DNA from: a bacterium
Lineage (GTDB): Bacteria; Orphanbacterota; Orphanbacteria; Orphanbacterales; Orphanbacteraceae
DNA: 64,000 nucleotides
NCBI GenBank assembly: GCA_025782575.1
Contig: JALGYY010000009.1
Span: 225,512-289,511, forward strand
Direction: 5' to 3'
The notes beneath the pieces are model-generated. The model worked only from the letters and a program-made list of their open reading frames with translations. It did no database searches and was not told the DNA's origin. The position numbers and the translations under genes were made by a program. Position 1 is the first letter of the stretch; the number at the start of each line of letters is the position of its first letter. Positions 43,122 through 52,236 of this stretch are shown piece by piece.

Positions 43122-44561
43122 TCAGCGCTTTCGGCGCGATCCTACATCCTGAAGATTAAGGCAGACGACCTTCGGCTCGGTCATCTCCTGCAGGGCGAAC
43201 TTGAGCCCCTCCCGGCCGAGGCCGCTCCGCTTGACGCCGCCGAAGGGCATGTGATCGACGCGATAGTCTGTAGAATCATTCACCATCACGCCGCCGCAGT
43301 CCAATTCGTACACCGCATGAAAAGCGACATCGATATCCTTCGTGAATATCGCGGCCAGAAGTCCGTATGACGTGTCATTCGCCTTTTGAATGGTCTCATC
43401 GAGGTCCGTGAACGGATAGAGGATCACAACGGGTGCGAACACTTCCTCGCACGATACGCGTGCCCCCTCGGGCATATCGGTGAGCACTGTGGGCGCATAA
43501 CAGGAGCCGTTCCGCTCGCCGCCGGTCAGTAGCGTAGCGCCCTCATCAACCGCGTCATTCACCCATGATTCGATTCGGATCGCCTCTTTTTCGGTGATCA
43601 TCGGCCCGATATCGCTGCTCTCGTCGAGCTGAGGGCCGACCTTGATCTTCTTCGTCAGAGAGACGAACCCATCCCGAAATGGGTGAAACGCTTTTTCTTC
43701 GATGAAGATCCTCTGCACGCCGATACAGTTCTGGCCGACCGCCCAGAACGCGCCGGAGACGCATGATTCGACTGCAAGATCCATGTCGGCATCGGCCATG
43801 ACGATCACGGGAGAGTTGGAACCGAGCTCCATACCGATCTTCTTGATTCCTGCCGTCCGAACGACCTGTTCCCCCGCCTCCGGCCCGCCGGTGAACGACA
43901 CCATACGCACTCTCGGATCGGAGACAAGGACATCGCCGATTTCTCCCCCGTGCCCGGTGATCACATTCAGCGCTTCAGCCGGCAGTCCGGCTTCGAGAAA
44001 CGCTTCGGCCAACTTGAGTGCGGAAATAGGGGTAACAGTTGCCGGCTTCAACACGACCGCATTTCCTCCGGCGATCGCCGGGCCGAGCTTATGGGCGACC
44101 AGGTTCAACGGGTCGTTAAACGGTGTGATGGCGAGAATGACACCGATAGGGAACCGGTAGTAATAGCCGACCCGATTCTCAGAGCCGGCGGCTGCGTCGA
44201 ACGAAATCGTCTCTCCCTCGATATGTCTCGCTTCATCCGCCGCCCAGGAGAGCGTATTCGCGCAGCGGCCCGCTTCTTTACGGGCCTCATGAATCGTCTT
44301 CGACCCTTCGCTCGCGATCGTACGAGCGAACTCCTCCTGCCGGCTCTCCACGATCTCAGCCGTCTTCCTCAGAATCGATACGCGCTCATGTGTGGGCATC
44401 CGCTTCATGATCGCAAATCCCCGGACGGCGCTCTCGACAGCTGCGAGCGCATCTTCTTCATCCCCTGCGGGGACCGTATCGATCACCGAGTTATCATATG
44501 GGTTGCAGACATCGATCTTGTTATCCCGATCCTGCCATTCCCCGCCGATCAGCATTTTCAT
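43122..44561 (-). CDS. NAD(P)-dependent aldehyde dehydrogenase
   Basis: 479 residues, full length for the ALDH superfamily. Motifs are FPIGVILAITPFNDPLNL, AGGNAVVLKPA, VSFTGGPEAGEQV, MELGSNSPVIVMADAD with the general-base Glu, FWAVGQNCIGVQR with the catalytic Cys, EEVFAPVV and PFGGVKRSGLGREG. The GQNCIGVQR and N-terminal NPYDNSVIDTVP resemble lactaldehyde, phosphonoacetaldehyde and non-phosphorylating glyceraldehyde-3-phosphate dehydrogenases; the substrate cannot be fixed. It lies 13 bases after hom, likely the same transcript, which would also allow an aspartate-semialdehyde-like or succinate semialdehyde role, but that is inference. Confidence 0.9.
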   Translation of the reverse strand: MKMLIGGEWQDRDNKIDVCNPYDNSVIDTVPAGDEEDALAAVESAVRGFAIMKRMPTHERVSILRKTAEIVESRQEEFARTIASEGSKTIHEARKEAGRCANTLSWAADEARHIEGETISFDAAAGSENRVGYYYRFPIGVILAITPFNDPLNLVAHKLGPAIAGGNAVVLKPATVTPISALKLAEAFLEAGLPAEALNVITGHGGEIGDVLVSDPRVRMVSFTGGPEAGEQVVRTAGIKKIGMELGSNSPVIVMADADMDLAVESCVSGAFWAVGQNCIGVQRIFIEEKAFHPFRDGFVSLTKKIKVGPQLDESSDIGPMITEKEAIRIESWVNDAVDEGATLLTGGERNGSCYAPTVLTDMPEGARVSCEEVFAPVVILYPFTDLDETIQKANDTSYGLLAAIFTKDIDVAFHAVYELDCGGVMVNDSTDYRVDHMPFGGVKRSGLGREGLKFALQEMTEPKVVCLNLQDVGSRRKR

Positions 44562-44574
44562 GATTACTTCTCCT

Positions 44575-45606
44575 TCAATTGCTGCGGGCGATATCGAGAA
44601 GGTCCTGAAGCAGTGCGAAACCGGTTTCGACCCGGCCTGCTCCCGCTCCCACCACAGTCACCGGGCCCAGCAGGTCCGTATGGAAGGTGAGGGCATTGGT
44701 GGCTCCCCCCACTCCGGCGAGCGGGTCAGCGAGCGGAAGGGCGATCGGTTTTACCGACGCGGCGATTCCGGTGGCGGTCTTCTCCGCCGAGCCGATCAGC
44801 TTGTAACGGAGACCGTCTTTTGCCGCCTTCTCCAACTGGCCGATCGAGAGGCCCGTGATGCCCGTACGGTCAACATCTTTCGGACCAATGGCGGCGCCGA
44901 GAAGCAGGTTGGCCAGGATAACCACTTTACCTGCGGCATCGAAGCCTTCCACATCCGCATCAGGCACGGCTTCGGCGTACCCCAGTTCCTGCGCCTGCTT
45001 CAGTGCTATGTCGTAGTCCTTGCCGGCCTCCATCTCGGTGAGCATATAATTCGTCGTGCCGTTCAGAATGCCCTCAATCTTGCTGATCGTGCAGCCGGCC
45101 AGATTCTTCATGGCGAACGAAAGTGTCGGCGTCCCGCTCATTACGGCTCCCTCGAACAGAAACTGCACGCCATTCTTACGGGCGAGGTCCATCATCTCCC
45201 GCGCGGCGAGAACGACCGGTCCCTTGTTCGTGGTCGTTACGTGCATGCCCTTCTCGAGCGCGGCCTTCACGTGTGAGATCGCCGGCTCTCCTGTCTCGAG
45301 GTCGGTGAAGGTCGCCTCACACATCACGTCGGCCCCGCACTCCGAGATCGTCGTCAGGGCGTCCCAGCCGTGGGAGCCTCCTTCATAGGAGTCGAGGGAG
45401 CCGCCATCTTTTACCGCCTCGAGAGCTCGTCCGATGTCGATCCCGTCAGGATCGGCGACTGATCCCTTCTGAAAGTCGGAGATGGCGACCACGCGGACTT
45501 CGACACCTTCTGTCTCCACGAGATCTTTCGATTTTGTCTGGATGATTTCGAGGAGGCCCTGGCCGACCGTTCCGAAACCGATCTGTGCGATCTTGAGCGT
45601 CTTCAT
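44575..45606 (-). CDS. hom: Homoserine dehydrogenase
   Basis: 343 residues. NAD(P) motif IGFGTVGQGLLEI at the start, GGLxxxxx-type middle with THVTTTNKGPVVLAAREMM (TTNKGP), FEGAVMSGTPTL, IEGILNGTTNYMLTEM and DADVEGFDAAGKVVILANL with the catalytic Lys region. It reduces aspartate semialdehyde to homoserine for threonine and methionine. The chain ends without an ACT domain, so it lacks the usual threonine feedback module, as in short bacterial and archaeal forms. Downstream of a cystathionine-type enzyme, fitting methionine synthesis. Confidence 0.94.
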   Translation of the reverse strand: MKTLKIAQIGFGTVGQGLLEIIQTKSKDLVETEGVEVRVVAISDFQKGSVADPDGIDIGRALEAVKDGGSLDSYEGGSHGWDALTTISECGADVMCEATFTDLETGEPAISHVKAALEKGMHVTTTNKGPVVLAAREMMDLARKNGVQFLFEGAVMSGTPTLSFAMKNLAGCTISKIEGILNGTTNYMLTEMEAGKDYDIALKQAQELGYAEAVPDADVEGFDAAGKVVILANLLLGAAIGPKDVDRTGITGLSIGQLEKAAKDGLRYKLIGSAEKTATGIAASVKPIALPLADPLAGVGGATNALTFHTDLLGPVTVVGAGAGRVETGFALLQDLLDIARSN

Positions 45607-45637
45607 GAATTCTGATCTCCCTGACCGGGGTGGGCAG

Positions 45638-45681
45638 GGTGGCGGAGGCGGAGAAGATCATGATCTCCGCCTGCGGCCACC
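45638..45681. repeat. Long hairpin in the CGS-hom spacer
   Basis: GGTGGCGGAGGCGGAGA (45638-45654) pairs with TCTCCGCCTGCGGCCACC (45664-45681) with one bulge, around a loop containing TCATGA. It sits in the 110-base gap upstream of hom. There is no T tract on either side, so it may be an mRNA stabiliser, attenuator or processing site rather than a terminator. It does not match a SAM riboswitch that I can recognise. Confidence 0.5.
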
Positions 45682-45716
45682 AGGTTATTAAGAAAGTAAG
45701 GCGCCCGACCGATGGG

Positions 45717-46853
45717 TCAAGCGAGTGCCTGAGTCAAATCTTCGATAATGTCGTCTTTGTGCTCAATTCCTACTGAAATGCGGACGAGACCGTCTGTCAG
45801 CCCTCGGGCAAGCCGCGCTTTTTTCGGGACAGAAGCGTGGGTCATGGTCGCCGGGTGGGTGATCATCGTCTCTACGGAGCCGAGGCTCTCGGCGAGTGAG
45901 GCGAGCTTCACACTGTTCATGAGAGACCGTCCCGCTTTCAGCCCCCCTATGAGTTCGAACGACATCATTCCGGCGAAGGCCGACATCTGACGCCGCGCGA
46001 TTTCGTGCTGGGGATGGCTCGCGAGGCCCGGATAAGAGATCCGCTTCACTTTGGGGTGGCCCTCGAGGAACTCGGCGACAGCAAGCCCGTTTTCACTGTG
46101 ACGCTCCATGCGAATGGCGAGCGTCTTCAGGCCGGCAAGTGTGAGCCAGCAATCGAACGGGCTCGGCACAGCACCGATCGACTTCTGCTGAAAACGAAGA
46201 TGATCGTAGAGCTCCTTCGTTTTTACGATCGCCACACCGCCGATGATCTGGTTATGACCCGACAGGTACTTGGTGACCGAATGCATGACAATATCCGCGC
46301 CGTAACGGAAAGGTCTAAGGAGCGCTGGCGTGGCGAACGTCGAATCGACCCCGTAGAGTACTTTGTTCTTTTTGCAGATCTTGCCGATCGCGTCGAGGTC
46401 GGTCACTTTGATGAGTGGATTCGTAGGGGTTTCGATCCATACCATTTTAGTGCTCTTCCTGATCGCGCGGGCGACTTTTGCGGGATCGGACGAATCGACA
46501 TAGGAGAATTTCAGCCCGTAGTTCACCAGAATCTGGTTGAACAGTCGCGAAACACCGCCGTAGACATCATCGGATGAGACGATGTGATCGCCCGGCTTGA
46601 AGAGCCTCAGAATAGCGTCCACCGTTGACATTCCCGAGGCAAAACAGGCGGCGTATCGGCCCCCTTCAACGGCTGCGAGAGCCGTTTCGAGTGTCGCCCG
46701 CGTCGGGTTCGACGAGCGGGTGTAGTCGAAGCCGAGATCTCGACCGACTTCGGGGAGCACATAGGTTGCGCTTTGATAGATCGGCGGTACGATCGCACCG
46801 GTCGTCGGGTCGGGGCTGATTCCGGCGCGCACGACTTTGGTTTCAAATTTCAT
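45717..46853 (-). CDS. Cystathionine gamma-synthase/lyase family PLP enzyme
   Basis: 378 residues of the Cys/Met-metabolism PLP family. Motifs are YTRSSNPTRATLE, YAACFASGMSTVDAIL, VSSDDVYGGVSRLF, WIETPTNPL, GVDSTFATP, and the PLP-lysine region MHSVTKYLSGHNQIIGG, then the late MEMGSVET-like ESLGSVETMITHPATMTHASV. Synthase, beta-lyase and gamma-lyase members cannot be told apart safely by eye; location just upstream of hom favours the synthase step joining activated homoserine and cysteine. No activating acyltransferase is in the window. Confidence 0.9.
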   Translation of the reverse strand: MKFETKVVRAGISPDPTTGAIVPPIYQSATYVLPEVGRDLGFDYTRSSNPTRATLETALAAVEGGRYAACFASGMSTVDAILRLFKPGDHIVSSDDVYGGVSRLFNQILVNYGLKFSYVDSSDPAKVARAIRKSTKMVWIETPTNPLIKVTDLDAIGKICKKNKVLYGVDSTFATPALLRPFRYGADIVMHSVTKYLSGHNQIIGGVAIVKTKELYDHLRFQQKSIGAVPSPFDCWLTLAGLKTLAIRMERHSENGLAVAEFLEGHPKVKRISYPGLASHPQHEIARRQMSAFAGMMSFELIGGLKAGRSLMNSVKLASLAESLGSVETMITHPATMTHASVPKKARLARGLTDGLVRISVGIEHKDDIIEDLTQALA

Positions 46854-46974
46854 AATTCTCAGCGGTCCTCATGTTCGTGAAATCGGGGGCTAATATTGAC
46901 AGAAACAAGAGTATCAAAGGGGTTCAGGGAGGGCAAGGGAAGGGGAGCGAGGAGGGGAGTGACCTCCCGGCCGC

Positions 46975-48258
46975 TCAGCTTATAAGCGCTCCTTCCCCCT
47001 TTTCCAGGTCCACCCGGGTCAGCATCCAGGCACCGACGACAAAGAAGACCACCAGCGAAACAATGGCGTACCGGCTGGATCCAGCGAGCTGGGCGATGAG
47101 CGCGAAGAGGAGCGGTCCGGCAATCCCCGCGAAGCGATGACTGACAGAATAGAAACCGAACCACTGGGCGCTCCGGTCACGGGGAGTAAGTGAGGCGAAG
47201 AGCGACCGTGATAGAGCCTGGGTACCTCCCTGCACCATGCCGACCACAACGGCGAGAACCCAGAAATGCCATGCCTCAGAAAGAAAGAATCCGAAGACCG
47301 CGATCCCGCTGTAGACGGCGAGACCGAACAGGATGGCGGGGCGTGCTCCGATCCGACCGGCTATCTTGCCGAAGATCAGTGAAAAGGGAAAGCCGACAAA
47401 CTGGACTACAAGAAGGGCGCCGATCAATGCGTCTCTGCCGATTCCGATTTCCGTGCCGTATATTGTCGCCATCTTGATGATCGTTCCGATTCCGTCGTTG
47501 TAGATCCAGAACGCCAATAGAAACCGGAAAGCTTCTTTGTGGCGCCGGATTTCGCGGAATGTCGCCTTAAGATCGCCGAAGGTCCGGCGGACCAGTTCTC
47601 CCGCATCTGCAACCGTGCGAGTTCCGGCGGGAGGTGGTTCGGCGACGCGCCTGGCGAGTGGAAACGTAAAGAGCGCCCACCAGATTGTGACGCTCACGAA
47701 TGAGAGACGGACCCCGATCGCGGCGCTCGGAATCCCGAGTAGACTGGGGAAGAGAATCATCACCATGTTGATGGTGAGTAGAATGCCGCCACCAAGATAG
47801 CCGAGGGCGTACCCTCTGGTCGATACTCTATCGAGCTCACCCGGACGGGCGACGAAAGAAAGCAGAGAATCGTAGCAGACGAAGGAGATGACGAACCCGA
47901 GCTGGGCAAAGCCGAAAATGATCGACGCCCGGAGCCATTGCCCTTCGCCTACGGTGACCAGCAGCCCGGTGACCGCAGCGCCGAACAGGGCCGAGCCGAT
48001 CAGAAACTTCTTCCGGGCTCCCAGCGCGTCCGCCGCGGCCCCGATCAGGGGTGAGAGTATGGCTGCGACTGCCAGCGCGATTGCCGTGGTGTAACCCCAG
48101 TAGGCTGTGGCCGTGGTCTTATCGAGGCCGCTTGCCGCTACGGTGGCGTAGAATATGGGGAGCACCGCCGCCATGATCGTCGTCGCGAACGCCGAGTTGG
48201 CCCAGTCGTACAGGCACCACGCATTCACCTGTTTCCTGTAGAGACGTTCGGCGTCCAT
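46975..48258 (-). CDS. UMF1-type major facilitator transporter
   Basis: 427 residues with about 12 membrane helices. The N-terminal WCLYDWANSAFATTIMAAVLPIFY and the LSPLIGAAADALGARKKFLI loop (MFS motif A form) are hallmarks of the UMF1/Atg22-like branch; FVCYDSLLSFVARPGELDRVSTRGYALGYLGGG and GMVQGGTQALSRSLFASLTPRDRSAQWFGFY also fit. The transported solute is unknown; eukaryotic Atg22 exports amino acids from the vacuole. It is on the same strand upstream of the CGS-hom block and divergent from hemE. Confidence 0.88.
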   Translation of the reverse strand: MDAERLYRKQVNAWCLYDWANSAFATTIMAAVLPIFYATVAASGLDKTTATAYWGYTTAIALAVAAILSPLIGAAADALGARKKFLIGSALFGAAVTGLLVTVGEGQWLRASIIFGFAQLGFVISFVCYDSLLSFVARPGELDRVSTRGYALGYLGGGILLTINMVMILFPSLLGIPSAAIGVRLSFVSVTIWWALFTFPLARRVAEPPPAGTRTVADAGELVRRTFGDLKATFREIRRHKEAFRFLLAFWIYNDGIGTIIKMATIYGTEIGIGRDALIGALLVVQFVGFPFSLIFGKIAGRIGARPAILFGLAVYSGIAVFGFFLSEAWHFWVLAVVVGMVQGGTQALSRSLFASLTPRDRSAQWFGFYSVSHRFAGIAGPLLFALIAQLAGSSRYAIVSLVVFFVVGAWMLTRVDLEKGEGALIS

Positions 48259-48359
48259 GGCAAGCCTTCCTCCGCGCCCAGTCTAGCCTATGAACGGAGG
48301 CCTTACGAGCATCGCATCGGGGGGTGTCTCAATCGGCCAGATGTTGTAAGATTCCGAGT

Positions 48360-49397
48360 ATGGAATACCGTAACGACACGTTTCTTCGCGCCTGCAGGCG
48401 GGAGAGGGTGAAGCGAACGCCGGTCTGGATCATGCGCCAGGCTGGTCGCACCCTTCCGGAGTATCGCGTGGTGCGAAAGAAGCATGACTTCCTCACAATT
48501 TGCCGAACCCCCGAGCTTGCCGCGACGGTGACGGTACAGCCGATCGATGCGCTCGACGTCGACGCGGCTATTCTATTCGCCGACATTCTTACACCGGTTG
48601 AAGGGATGGGAATCGATCTCGAATTCTCGCCCGGCCCGGTGATCAGCAATCCGGTGCGTACCAGGGAAGATGTCGACTCGCTTCGTATACCCCGGCCGGA
48701 AGAATCGACCCCCTACGTCTTGGACGCGATCCGGTTGATCAACGAGAAGCTTGAAGGACGCGTGCCGCTAATCGGATTCGCCGGATCTCCTTTCACGGTC
48801 TCAGCGTATCTGGTGGAAGGGGGGTCGTCCACGAGTTACCCCACCTGGCGCGCTCTCATGTACAGGGAGCCGAAAACGGCGGAACTTTTACTGACCAAGC
48901 TTGCGGAGACGACAACTCGCTACCTGCGCGCACAGATCGAGGCGGGCGTCGAGGCTGTGCAACTCTTCGAAAGCTGGGCGTCGCTCATGGGGCCGGACGA
49001 GTACGATCGATTCGCCCTCCCCTATGTGAAGAGGATTTTCGCAGAGTTGCGGACTACAGGAGTCCCCCTCATATACTACGCAGGTGGGGGCGCCACTCTT
49101 TTCCGTCAGGTCGCCGGCTGCGGCGCCGATCTCATCAGCGTCGACTGGCGGCAACCGATCGGAGAGGCGTGGCGTTCTCTCGGTGACAACGTAGGAATCC
49201 AGGGCAATCTGGACCCGTTCGCACTTTTCGGACCGAAAGAGGAGATCGAGAGCCGGGTTGCCACTATTTTGAATGATATCGACGGTCGTCCCGGACATGT
49301 GTTCAACCTGGGCCACGGGATCTTCCCGGCAACCCCATGGGAGAACGCGGCCCATTTCGTGGAATGTGTGCATCGCCTTTCGGAGAATAGGAAGTAG
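48360..49397 (+). CDS. hemE: Uroporphyrinogen decarboxylase
   Basis: 345 residues, standard HemE length. It removes four acetate carboxylates from uroporphyrinogen III to give coproporphyrinogen III. Motifs are PVWIMRQAGRTLPEYR with the substrate Arg, ILFADILTPVEGMGIDLEF, GFAGSPFTVSAYLVEGG, FESWASLMGP, DWRQPIGEAW, GNLDP and FNLGHGIFPATP with the substrate His. ATG 48360 is preferred; it has no Shine-Dalgarno and TAAGAT (48347-48352) lies just seven bases before it, so the mRNA may be leaderless. First gene of hemE-hemN-hemY. Confidence 0.96.
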   Translation: MEYRNDTFLRACRRERVKRTPVWIMRQAGRTLPEYRVVRKKHDFLTICRTPELAATVTVQPIDALDVDAAILFADILTPVEGMGIDLEFSPGPVISNPVRTREDVDSLRIPRPEESTPYVLDAIRLINEKLEGRVPLIGFAGSPFTVSAYLVEGGSSTSYPTWRALMYREPKTAELLLTKLAETTTRYLRAQIEAGVEAVQLFESWASLMGPDEYDRFALPYVKRIFAELRTTGVPLIYYAGGGATLFRQVAGCGADLISVDWRQPIGEAWRSLGDNVGIQGNLDPFALFGPKEEIESRVATILNDIDGRPGHVFNLGHGIFPATPWENAAHFVECVHRLSENRK

Positions 49398-49400
49398 AAG

Positions 49401-50798
49401 TTGGCTTCGCAGAAGAAAACGCCCCGTGTCAGTCTGGATCTACTGAAAAAATATGAGTGCTCGGGGCCGCGCTACACTTCCTATCCTACCGCTGTCGAGT
49501 TCAACGAAACATTCAACCATGAATCGTATGATGCGAAACTCGCCGAGGCGAATCGCGCCTCGGCCGAACCGCTCTCATTCTATGTCCATCTTCCGTTTTG
49601 CGAAGAGCGTTGCAGCTTCTGTGGGTGCCACGTAGTAATCACCAAGAAGCGTGATGTTTCACGGCGTTATATCGATTATTTGAAGCGCGAGATCGAGATG
49701 CTCGCCGATCGCCTGCCCGACCGGCGCGGGGTGGTGCAATACCACTGGGGTGGAGGGACACCTACCTATCAGAGCGTCGACGAAATCCGCGAAATCTGGA
49801 AAGCAGTGGCGGATCGTTTCGAGATTCTGCCGGAGGCGGAGGTCGCGATCGAAGTGGATCCTCGCGTGACCACCCGCGAACAGATCGATGTACTCCGTGA
49901 ACTCGGCTTCAACAGGCTGAGCCTCGGGGTGCAGGATTTCACGCCGGAAGTGCAGGCTGCGATCAATCGTAATCAGGATGAAAAGTCGACTCGCGATCTG
50001 TACAATTACGCCACGTCGGTCGGTTTTGATTCGATGAACCTCGATCTCATCTATGGGCTCCCGTTACAGACACCGAAGACTTTTGCCGATTCACTGAAGT
50101 CCGTAATCGAACTGCGCCCCGGCCGTGTGGCCGTATACTCGTTTGCTTTCGTGCCCTGGATCAGGGGGAATCAGAAGGGATTCGACGAGAGCACGCTCCC
50201 CTCGGCGGAGGAGAAGCTGGAGCTGTTCTATCTCGCTCTCGATTCATTCCTCGGTGCTGGTTACCGGCAGATCGGTATGGATCACTTCGCCCTTCCCGAA
50301 GACGAGCTCTCCGTAGCGATGGAGAAGCGAGCACTCCACAGAAACTTCATGGGGTATACGACAAAGCCGGCGAGTGACATGCTGGGTGTAGGCGTTTCCT
50401 CGATCGGCGACCTGGCCGGCGCGTTCGCCCAGAACGAAAAGAAGCTGAGTCGTTACTACGAAGCAATCGATTCGGGCCGCATGCCTGTCGTCCGTGGCTT
50501 CGAACTGGGAGATGACGACAAGATCCGGCGCTACGTGATCGCGAATATCATGTGCAACTTCCATCTCGACCGCCGGCTGGTCGAAGAGAAATTCGGAATC
50601 GATTTCGATCGGTATTTTGCCGTTGAGCTGGAAGAGCTTCAGATTCCCGAGAAGCACGGTTTCGTAACGATCGGGGAGGATGCGATCGAACTCACCCAGG
50701 CAGGACGACTCTTCGTCAGGAACGTCTGCATGATTTTTGACAGCTACCTCCGAAAGGGAAACGGGGACGAAAAACCTGTGTTTTCCAAGACCATCTGA
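49401..50798 (+). CDS. hemN: Oxygen-independent coproporphyrinogen III oxidase
   Basis: 465 residues from a TTG start with AGGAAG six bases upstream. It is a radical-SAM enzyme converting coproporphyrinogen III to protoporphyrinogen IX without O2. It has the true HemN marks: RYTSYPTAVEF near the N-terminus and the CEERCSFCGC cluster motif with the extra CxC cysteine that distinguishes HemN from HemW, then HWGGGTPTYQ, EVDPRVTTREQ, LSLGVQDF and MDHFALPEDELSVA. Three bases separate it from hemE. Confidence 0.96.
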   Translation: MASQKKTPRVSLDLLKKYECSGPRYTSYPTAVEFNETFNHESYDAKLAEANRASAEPLSFYVHLPFCEERCSFCGCHVVITKKRDVSRRYIDYLKREIEMLADRLPDRRGVVQYHWGGGTPTYQSVDEIREIWKAVADRFEILPEAEVAIEVDPRVTTREQIDVLRELGFNRLSLGVQDFTPEVQAAINRNQDEKSTRDLYNYATSVGFDSMNLDLIYGLPLQTPKTFADSLKSVIELRPGRVAVYSFAFVPWIRGNQKGFDESTLPSAEEKLELFYLALDSFLGAGYRQIGMDHFALPEDELSVAMEKRALHRNFMGYTTKPASDMLGVGVSSIGDLAGAFAQNEKKLSRYYEAIDSGRMPVVRGFELGDDDKIRRYVIANIMCNFHLDRRLVEEKFGIDFDRYFAVELEELQIPEKHGFVTIGEDAIELTQAGRLFVRNVCMIFDSYLRKGNGDEKPVFSKTI

Positions 50799-50801
50799 CC
50801 G

Positions 50802-52217
50802 GTGAGCATGAAGAGAGTCCCGCGAATCGCAGTAATAGGTGGCGGAATTGCCGGTCTCGCCGCGGCATTCCGTATCCGGGAAGAATTCGACAAGCGATCG
50901 GCGGGAATTGAGCTCGAGTTGTTCGAGGGGCGAACCACACCGGGTGGGAATATCCGGACGGAACGGGCCGACGGATACACGTGCGAGCATGGTCCGAACG
51001 GTTTTCTGGATAGCGTTCCGGCCACGCTCGATCTCATCGAGAGGCTCGGCCTCACCGACAGGTTGTTTCCCGCGACCGACGCCGCGAACAGGCGCTATCT
51101 TTATCGCCATGGCTCTCTTCACCCGCTCCCCATGAGCCCGATCGGGTTTCTCCGTTCGGGAGTCCTGTCTTTACCGGGCCGATTGCGTTGCATGGCTGAG
51201 CCGTTCCAGAAACAGGGCGCTGCTGCAAGAAACGGCGAGGATGAATCGATTTACGATTTCGCGTCTCGCCGGGTCGGACCCGAGGCTGCCTCTATCCTGA
51301 TTGATGCAATGGTTTCAGGCATCTTCGCCGCCGATGTTCGCGCCCTTTCTCTCCCGAGCGCTTTTCCCAAAATGAGGGAGATGGAAGCAAATTATGGCAC
51401 GCTCGTACGTGCAATGATGGCGAAGAAGAAAGAGGCAAGGAAGAGTGGGAGGAAGGCGGGCTCGCCCGGAGGTTTTGGAGGCACGCTTACCACGTTCCGA
51501 AGCGGTCTGGACGAGTTGACAGGCGCTCTTGCGGCATCACTCGGGGAGAGCGTTAATCTGGGTCTCGCCGGGAGGCGATTGAGCCGCCGGAATGATGTCT
51601 GGACGCTGCAGTTCTGCGATGGGAGCAGCAGGGACTTCGACAGTGTCGTCGTCGCCTCTCCTGCATGGGAGGCCGCCCGTCTCTTCGACCAGACTGAACC
51701 GGAGCTGGCAGGCGACCTGGCGGCGATTCCCTCCTCGCCGATCGCTGTGGTTGCACTCGGATTGAACGAAAGTGATCTGGGCCGTCCTCTTGACGGTTTC
51801 GGATTTCTCGTCCCCCGCGGCACCGGACCCCGGATACTCGGGTCGCTATGGACGTCGAGCATCTGGCCCGGGAGGGCACCCGAAGGGCGCGCTCTGCTTC
51901 GCTGTATGATCGGAGGCGCCCATGATCCGGATGCCGTTGAGAGTTCCGATGATCAGTTGGTAGAAGCCGTTCTGCAGGATATTCGTCCCATACTGCAGCT
52001 TCGGGGTGACCCGGAGTGGCGCCGGATCTTCCGCTATTCCAGGGGAATCCCTCAGTACAATGTGGGGCACGGCGCGCGGCTCGATCGGATTGAAGGGCGC
52101 CTCTCCAACCTGCCCGGCATCTACCTGACGGGAAACTCTTATCGAGGCATCGCCATCAATGCGTGTATCGAAGAGGCGGGGCGCATCGCCTGCCGCGTCA
52201 GCGACGATCTCAACTAA
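50802..52217 (+). CDS. hemY: Protoporphyrinogen oxidase, FAD type
   Basis: 471 residues of the HemY/HemG FAD-oxidase family that aromatises protoporphyrinogen IX. FAD-binding AVIGGGIAGLAAAFRI, the second motif GRTTPGGNIRTERADGYTCEHGPNGFLDS, VSGIFAADVRALSLPSAFP, GSPGGFGGTLTTFRSGLDEL and the C-terminal IYLTGNSYRGIAINACIEEAGRIA are all present. This family classically uses O2, in contrast to the O2-independent HemN before it. GTG 50802 or ATG 50808 could be the start; neither has a clear Shine-Dalgarno. Gene order gives synthesis from uroporphyrinogen III to protoporphyrin; ferrochelatase is not seen. Confidence 0.93.
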   Translation: MSMKRVPRIAVIGGGIAGLAAAFRIREEFDKRSAGIELELFEGRTTPGGNIRTERADGYTCEHGPNGFLDSVPATLDLIERLGLTDRLFPATDAANRRYLYRHGSLHPLPMSPIGFLRSGVLSLPGRLRCMAEPFQKQGAAARNGEDESIYDFASRRVGPEAASILIDAMVSGIFAADVRALSLPSAFPKMREMEANYGTLVRAMMAKKKEARKSGRKAGSPGGFGGTLTTFRSGLDELTGALAASLGESVNLGLAGRRLSRRNDVWTLQFCDGSSRDFDSVVVASPAWEAARLFDQTEPELAGDLAAIPSSPIAVVALGLNESDLGRPLDGFGFLVPRGTGPRILGSLWTSSIWPGRAPEGRALLRCMIGGAHDPDAVESSDDQLVEAVLQDIRPILQLRGDPEWRRIFRYSRGIPQYNVGHGARLDRIEGRLSNLPGIYLTGNSYRGIAINACIEEAGRIACRVSDDLN

Positions 52218-52236
52218 CCACCCGGAACCCACTCCT

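Noticed and set aside
46854-46974. SAM riboswitch ahead of the CGS gene
   Set aside because: I could not draw the core pairings of SAM-I or SAM-II in this gap; the sequence looks unstructured.
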